Source: Spirogloea muscicola (lineage: Eukaryota; Streptophyta; Zygnematophyceae; Spirogloeales; Spirogloeaceae). From it: DNA of 13,996 nucleotides. The notes under the pieces were generated by a model. It saw only the letters and a list, made by a program, of their open reading frames with translations. It was not told the origin of the DNA and ran no database searches. This document shows, in pieces, positions 7,920-13,996 of this stretch (positions within the stretch are counted from its first letter, which is position 1; each line of letters starts with the position of its first letter). Location of the stretch: positions 17,295 through 31,290 of the forward strand of contig WELB01000430.1 of assembly GCA_009602725.1 (NCBI GenBank), given 5' to 3'. Position numbers and translations under genes: made by a program.

Positions 7920-10900
7920 CTACACAGCACGCCTCACAACTTTGTCAACAGGCAGACAATGCGAGACGGTCTGTAAGGCAAGCAGGCAGGTCCACACACA
8001 CCACCTTGAAGGCCTCAATGACTTGCCAAGGCCGGATTCTGACAGAAACAATGGCAGTTGGAATATCACCTCCAAGCTCCGGTGGTGAAGCATCGAGGGC
8101 TTGCAGCTCCAGACAGAGCTGGTCCTTGCTCTCATGCCGCTCTGGTGTACAGGGTGCATGAACAAGGTCCTGGTACTCGATTGAGTCAATAGCTCCGCCC
8201 GAATTGAACATGCTGACCAATCCGATGGGAGCGAAGGCCAATCCTTGGGAGGCCACCTGTGACAGAGAAAGTGAGGCCAAAGTGAGCAGGCAATGTACAA
8301 AAACCTCAAGAACAGCCACCTATATGACTGCAGGGCCCACGCCACACGACACACTTGTACTTGCGGCAAAGGACGCTCAATAGTGATGTCCACAGTGAAT
8401 AGCATGTCCAGCATCAAACCTTGATTGGTGCAATTGTGAAAAGCTCATACTCCAAGACTCCCAATGTCAGCGGTAGAGCTGCCCCCTTCACCAAACGGAT
8501 GAGTTCACCTGCCAAGCATTGATGCATGTGAGGCAGAGGATGCGACTTAGGTGGCCCAAAGGCAACCTACACTACTCAGCAGTCTCTCCACCCGTATACC
8601 TCCTTCAATGACTGCAATCTAGGTAGATGTTAGGGGCTAGGCAAGCAGTGAAGACCAAGGGCGAGACTCCACCATAGTTGCACACATACCTCCTCGGTGG
8701 GAGTACGCAACAGAGTCTCCATCCCAGTCCCCCTCAGCCACCTGGCTAAGGTCATTTGCATCGCTCGCCTTGATGATGCTGGTGACAGCTCCAGGAGCAG
8801 CATTGTGAATCAGATACTTCCCCCCCGCCTTGCACCATCCAGCTCCCTGCACAATGCCACATCTTTTTCAACAGAGCCCAAACAAGGCACAAGCAAGGCC
8901 AACCCCGACTTCTTCAACGTGCAGCAAAGACTCCTGGAGGTCACGTGTCGAGTATATTCACAAACTGCCACAAGTGAACAAAATTAGGCGGGCAGAACGT
9001 GCTACGGTTCATTACAACCATCAATCGACAAGCTCAAGGTGGCTGTAGCATATTATCAAGGAGATGAACAGGTACAGTGACATAAACACAACAGAGGAAG
9101 CCATGCTGACACCAGACAATCTCACCTGGCAATTGAAGGCCCCAACAATGCCGTTGCAGGCGTTCATGTTCCATACTTTTAGCATGCTGAGACAAGATGT
9201 GGCAAGGAGACGCTTATCAGCATGAATCTGCATTATTTTGCACTGTCACATGGCAATCTGCGCTCGTTGTTACCATAAAGCATGTGTCAGTACCCCTACG
9301 GCTCACCTCTTGTTGTCTCTAGCTGGGTCCGTGAAGAGGCAATCACGAGTGGGTCTGCCAGGAAGGCGGGCTCGCAGAACGCCACCATCTGGCAGGACTA
9401 GTTTCTTGAGAAGCTCGTAGTCGTGCATGTCAGGTTTATCACTGCAGCATGGCAGACAATATGTAAGCTTTGTGATACATAGCTGGGTATTGCTGAGAAT
9501 GTGTGAGCCACTTTTGACTCCCGATCAAAGCCATTCAGGGGCAAAGGTGACAGTGGCAATGACCAGCTTCATCCATGCTTCGAGCCACCAGTTGATCTGC
9601 TGGGCACCTGCCTCCGTTCAAGAGTCTCACCTGACATACACGGCACATCCACCACAAGCTCGTGCAGCAGCATGATACTCAGCCGCTGGATGGAGGCTCT
9701 GCATTGCACACAGTCTCTATATGAGAGGACTGGCATGCAAATGCAGGATAATGGTGCACCATCATTGTCCAGCCGAAAGCTGCAGCGTGCGGCAGAAGAG
9801 GCGCGACATAACCGTCACTGCAGTATGTGTGTAAGTGCTTGGCGCTTTTAGTAGGACAAGGCAGCTGATGACCGGGATACGAACTCACATGAAACATATC
9901 CCAATCAGGCTGCATAAACTCCCCAAGGAACAGGCTGTTGTATACCACCTGCAGTGCGACACACAGCAGAGCTGGCTCAAAGTACTGTTGTAGCATGCTA
10001 AGTGACGGTTGGACAGGCGACGGCGACGCTTGAACATGCGAGGCTCCTGTTCACCTGACCTCAAAGCTGACTGGTGCCTTGACAGCCTCAAGTCCTAGCT
10101 ATATTATGCCAACTATGTCTGCTTGCCTCACCGAAGCAATGTGGACAGTATGCGATGCTGGATCCCTGGGCCAGAAGTCATCTGATGCTCGCACTACAGC
10201 TGTGTGCTTTGAGCTGAAGCAAAGGTGTTCAAATTTCAGCGGTGAGAATGGGACTCAATCCATAAGGAGACAATCACTCCCCATGTTGCTGAACAACTAC
10301 GTCCCCAAGGTAGAGCAACAATTTTCCTACATGATGCATGCAACACGCACTCTCCTCCAGATACTCAACATAAACTTAGACCAAACCCATCTCCCACCCA
10401 CCCCTTTTTTTTCCCCCAATCCAGGCGAAGGGCATAGTGAAGGCAACTAACAGCTGTGATTGCGAGTCAGATCCAGCTCTTACCTGTAAAGCCCGTCAGT
10501 GTTGTGGCTCATGCAGGCAATGATGCCATTGTCTGGGAAGTTGCGCCCAATGGACGCTTCCAAGGCAGCATGATACTGCTTTGCTATCGCAACTCTTCCA
10601 CCATGGCCAGCACCCAGGGTTTCCAGAATATTTTGAGAGTCGACCTGGAACCCAGACAGCAGTAGCACATCAGCACACAACATGACAAATGTCCTTCCTC
10701 TTGAATGAGCAATCAGTCTTCCGGTCAGTCTTGGAGGTGGCAAGGCATATGGACTATGCGGCAAACAATAACAAAGGCCTGGTAGAGTCAAGGATCTCAC
10801 CTTCACTCCATCGATGCCTGCTGAAGCAAGGTATGCATGCATGTCATTGTAGAAGTCATGGATCCTGCTGGGGTGCACGACGCCCAGGCCGTTGGTCGTG

Positions 10901-13900
10901 AGGCTATCCATGGCCATGTCGGGCGCATTGCCCAGCACACCTGGTGTGTGTACAGGGTATGCCAGTGCAGTCTCGTATCTTCCAAATAGGTCGGGCTTGA
11001 TTCCTCCCCAGTACCCCATAAGCGCATGCCACACATAGATATACCTGCACATGGACGGACAGGTAGGACTACCATGAGCAGCCTATAACCCTTACAATGA
11101 AGGCCACAGTCTCTGATCCACTCGTACCAGATACCCACTCCAGCCTGCTAGTAAGCAAAACTCATCAAGCACAGCCGCATATACGGCTGTACACCGTACT
11201 TGACATCGTGCAGCTCCTTGGCATCCCGTACAACATCCCCAAGTCCAAGTATGGCCTCCATCCCACTGGCCTCCTCTGGTGCGGTGCGTCTTCTCTTGCT
11301 GTTCCTGAGGAACTTCTGATTCTCCTTAAGGTCCACCAATCTGCTCGCATACCTATGACAACAACAGAAAGCAGCCATGGAGGGTATGACATTCAACTGC
11401 AGATGAACTCAATGTTGTAAGCTGGGCACAGAGCCTAGACGGTCATTGAGCAGACCCAAAGTCCCCACTCAAGGCTATCAGCAGACTGTAGGAGCCTTCA
11501 TAAATACCAAAACCTAAACCCTAAACGGAACCCTAATCCTAAACGCTAACCTCAATTGCCAGCTCAACTGGGCAAGCACAGGAGGGAAAGGGTAGCAGGC
11601 AAGCAAGAGGTCTCACTGTGTTCCTTGAGTGATGACAGCGCCGTCTACATCCAGCCCCTCGTCTGCTGCAACCGACTGCCAGCCGTCGTCGATGATGAGG
11701 AACTTTGCTGGTGTCCCTCCTTTAGCCAAGCTGGGCACCACAACAATCCTGGAAATGTGAGCTCCACATTCTATCTGCAGCTTGCAGCGTGCCGCTAGAC
11801 AGCCACCAGCCCTCACACAAGACAGCCCTCGCACCAGGGCAAGAAGCGAGGCAAAGCCCGACCTGGTAAGCCCGCTGTCGACGCCCTCCGCATTCACGTC
11901 CGTGTAGAAGGCATCCCATGTGCACCACCCAAAGTAGTCCAGCATTCCAGGCATCTAGTAGGAGTCGGTCCAGTAAGGCAAGAGGCCGTCAGAGGGCCTA
12001 CAACATCCCAGCAGCATGACAAGTTGCAAGTTGGGTTGCACAAGGCGAGCGCGTTGGACAAACTTTGTAAGCTCAACGCAAGACCCGCCCCGGCGTAACA
12101 AGCCTGGAGCTGTCTGACCTTTTTGTTCTTGCGAGAGACGAATGATTGGGAGAGGAGCTCCAGCGATCTGAGACACAAGTGCCCACAAGTCGTGAGAAGC
12201 CTATGGCTAACAAGACCGGCTGCACAAAGTCACAAGCTCCCACTGGCACCCCCGCAAGGACGTGTGCACCCCCTTAGGGACGGCCAGACAAAGCCAGGCC
12301 CACAAAAACCTAAGCTGCAATGCTAAAAGTGGTGCAAGACTAAGCAGGAGTCGGTCTGTGCCCAGTGGCTACGTGCCCGATGGTGTTCCAAGGGTGCCTC
12401 ATCTGGCTCACACTAGCTTTGTGTGACCGTTCTCAGCTTAACAGATGACGGGTGAACGTGACAAGCGGTGCCACCATGGCAGTGCTTAGGGGCGGGGGCT
12501 GATGGCAGGAACGGTAGGTGGATGGATGATATGCTCACTCTACAGCGTCAGCAATGACTTTGTACGGGTCCGGCCCAGAGTTTACAAACAAGGCTTTCAC
12601 AGACTGGTCCACTTTGACAGAGGGACAACCTGCAGCAACAATCTTGCAGATCAAGAGATGCACATGCAGCCCCAGGTGCCGACCTCGCCACTTAAGCAGC
12701 AACACAGATGGTAGACCCGAGGGGAGGGCTGACTGATTTGTGCAAGCGAGTCCCTGACATCGTGCTCTATGCAACCTAAAGTGTCAGCTAAGGCCACTCC
12801 CCCCAGACGAACTGCAAGAGGTAAAAGGGCGATGCCGCTGCCTTCTGCGGCCGCTCCCTTTCCCCCTGTCCCTCCAGACTCAGTCTGAGCGCGAGCTGCA
12901 GCAGAGCAGCGATGAGAGCTCACCACTCTCAAGGCAGATCTCGACCTCGTCGTCGAGGTTGCCCTGGAGGGATGCCCTGAACGCACCATCCAGCTGCGGG
13001 AGGAACACCGTGTACATGACCTCCCCAACATCAGCTCCCACATTGGCCTTGTCAACCTCGCTCTCCACGAGGAGAAACTGCGTCTCGAGCGGCAGCTGCT
13101 TGCCGCTTGACCCCATGGCCTGGGTCATCCACCACAACTTGAAGCGGAAGCAGGCCATGAAGCGGAGGCCTCTGCGCACGCCAGGGCAAGCAGGTGCCAA
13201 ATGAGGTGAGCGAGCAGGTGTCCCAGCCAGAAAGGCAACCTGACAATGGAAAAGCCTATCTCTCTCTGCAAAACCCCTACGCACCGCAGCCCTGCCTGGT
13301 TTGCAAAACCTGATGCAACGACCCATGCCGACTAACACCATACCTATCATGTCTCCTGCCACGCAACGGAGGGACAAGTGACCAGCAGCAGCTTCGAAAG
13401 AACGGGCGCGGTTTGGCGACTGCATGCGGAAAGCGCACCTGAGCTTCCCGATGGAGAAGACGTGGCGGCTCTTGGGTTCAGCAGCGGTGAAGCCGATGTA
13501 GACCCCCTCCACGCCAGCTGGCGCACAGACGGACACATTGCTCGGCACGTCGCCGAGGATCTTCCTGCCGTGCACGATCAGGTCGCCGCCGGCGATGCAT
13601 ATCTCTGCCAGCACCGCAGGCCAAGGGGAGCTCAACCGTCAAACCCAGAACCTCGACTCCCTCCGGCACCTCTTCTAGCGATAGCGCGAGGGACGGCGGC
13701 TGCCGGACCAAGCCCGCGGCGTAGGGCAAGGTGCACTCGCGGCTTCGGCAGCGACAGAGGGTGGCGCAGGTCGACGAGCATACTCGGATCAGCCTGTAGC
13801 TCGAAGGGGGGCGTGGCAGCCACCATCCTCTCGAGCAGGGCCGTGTCGGCGGCCACAGCACTGGCGCGGAAAGTAGCCACCCGGTGGCCGGGGGCGGCCT

Positions 13901-13996
13901 GCGAGGCCAGGCGGCGGCCGGGGGAGGCGGCGGCGGCGGGGCTGAAGTGCGGGCCGAAGAGGGCCGAGCGGGCAGGCGGGGCCGGGGGAGCGGGGC
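7741..13996 (-). CDS. GH36 raffinose synthase/Sip1-family enzyme, plastid-type N-terminus, 5'-partial
   Basis: This family (raffinose synthase / seed imbibition protein, glycoside hydrolase clan GH-D) hydrolyses or transfers alpha-galactosyl groups. Exons, 5' to 3': 13996-13670, 13604-13439, 13171-12924, 12629-12539, 12167-12119, 11954-11863, 11730-11617, 11352-11200, 11044-10801, 10644-10484, 10213-10132, 9948-9889, 9698-9631, 9441-9307, 9186-9126, 8846-8690, 8508-8420, 8256-8070, 7919-7741 (stop TGA). All junctions are GT-AG with matching phase, giving 886 residues. Landmarks: [65 protein letters not shown] (likely Asp nucleophile), [12 protein letters not shown] (likely acid/base Asp), [44 protein letters not shown]. 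The [10 protein letters not shown] and LESG segments resemble the Sip1/alkaline alpha-galactosidase branch more than stachyose/raffinose synthases, but substrate cannot be told from sequence. No start codon upstream is inside the window. The first and last introns are the least certain. Confidence 0.9.
10393..10417 (-). other. G-quadruplex-forming candidate in a GH36 intron
   Basis: The minus (sense) strand carries four G runs, GGGGG, GGGG, GGG and GGG, with loops of eight A, one T and one T. This fits a canonical four-run G4 pattern except for the slightly long first loop. It lies in intron 10214-10483, about 180 nt before the acceptor at 10214. Confidence 0.5.
11508..11551 (-). repeat. Degenerate telomere-like repeat (CCCTAAA)n in a GH36 intron
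   Basis: The plus strand shows aacctaaaccctaaacggaa followed by ccctaatcctaaacgctaacc: about six imperfect units of CCCTAAA, so the sense strand of the gene carries TTTAGGG-type repeats. TTTAGGG is the telomere repeat of land plants and many green algae. It sits inside the intron 11353-11616, far from any exon edge. It is interstitial here; whether it marks an old chromosome end or a telomerase-mediated break repair cannot be told. Confidence 0.75.
12168..12538 (-). other. Longest GH36 intron, no further content seen
   Basis: This 371-nt intron separates the exon ending ...IADAVE (split Glu codon) from the 49-nt exon that supplies the basic FVSRKNKK segment before the GH36 catalytic core. 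I see no nested gene, repeat or small RNA in it. Confidence 0.6.
13670..13996 (-). other. Transit-peptide-like N-terminal exon of the GH36 gene
   Basis: The open frame from the right edge is rich in Ala, Pro, Ser and Arg with almost no acidic residues (…[26 protein letters not shown]…), the composition of a green-lineage chloroplast transit peptide. A possible processing region is near the RASAVAA segment. It then passes into a moderately conserved-looking stretch ([14 protein letters not shown]). The donor at 13670/13669 is chosen because it restores phase to the catalytic-domain frame through a 65-nt intron; three neighbouring GT sites in the same phase would also work. Confidence 0.55.

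Noticed and set aside
7920-8417. 165-codon minus-strand frame
   Set aside because: It overlaps GH36 exon 8256-8070 in the wrong frame and has no family similarity.
12880-13635. Single 251-codon minus-strand frame taken as one exon
   Set aside because: It contains two real GH36 exons (13604-13439 and 13171-12924) and the open intron between them; family conservation stops at the splice sites.
1-13996. CRISPR arrays, tRNA/rRNA genes, insertion sequences, bacterial operon signals
   Set aside because: No regularly spaced repeats, cloverleaf-like sequence, transposase frame or inverted-repeat ends were found by eye; gene structure is eukaryotic.

Overview
The window looks like nuclear DNA of a green alga. 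A trebouxiophyte-like chlorophyte is my best guess, but the genus is not determinable here. Both recognisable proteins are closest in sequence feel to plant/green-lineage families. Genes are split into many short exons (about 50-340 nt) by short GT-AG introns (about 65-370 nt). GC is near 50% in the interior and much higher at both ends. One intron holds degenerate plant-type telomere repeats (CCCTAAA/TTTAGGG). There are no operons, RNA genes, CRISPR arrays or intact mobile elements.

Layout: 1-780 is GC-rich, pyrimidine-rich DNA with no supportable gene, probably the 5' flank or leader of the next locus. 781-5595 (+) is an almost full-length, intron-containing copy of XPB/ERCC3, the TFIIH 3'-5' DNA helicase. 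It carries three in-frame premature stops (2722, 3852, 4226), one single-base frameshift (4789-4793) and an Arg-to-His change in helicase motif VI (4815), so I call it a pseudogene. Every splice site I could place is still GT-AG and phase-consistent. 5596-7740 is a roughly 2.1-kb gap between convergent genes, with a few unexplained coding-like scraps at 5870-6330.

7741-13996 (-) is an apparently intact 19-exon gene for a GH36 raffinose synthase / seed-imbibition-protein (alkaline alpha-galactosidase) family enzyme. It has an Ala/Arg/Ser-rich, plastid-transit-like N-terminus that runs off the right edge of the window. I reconstructed its exons by hand; all 18 introns are GT-AG and all phases agree, giving 886 residues inside the window.

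The two genes are functionally unrelated (DNA repair/transcription versus galactoside metabolism) and simply converge. The contrast between the lesion-free neighbour and the broken XPB copy is the most informative feature: it argues for real decay of a duplicate rather than poor sequence quality. I did not find a previously undescribed biological system here.
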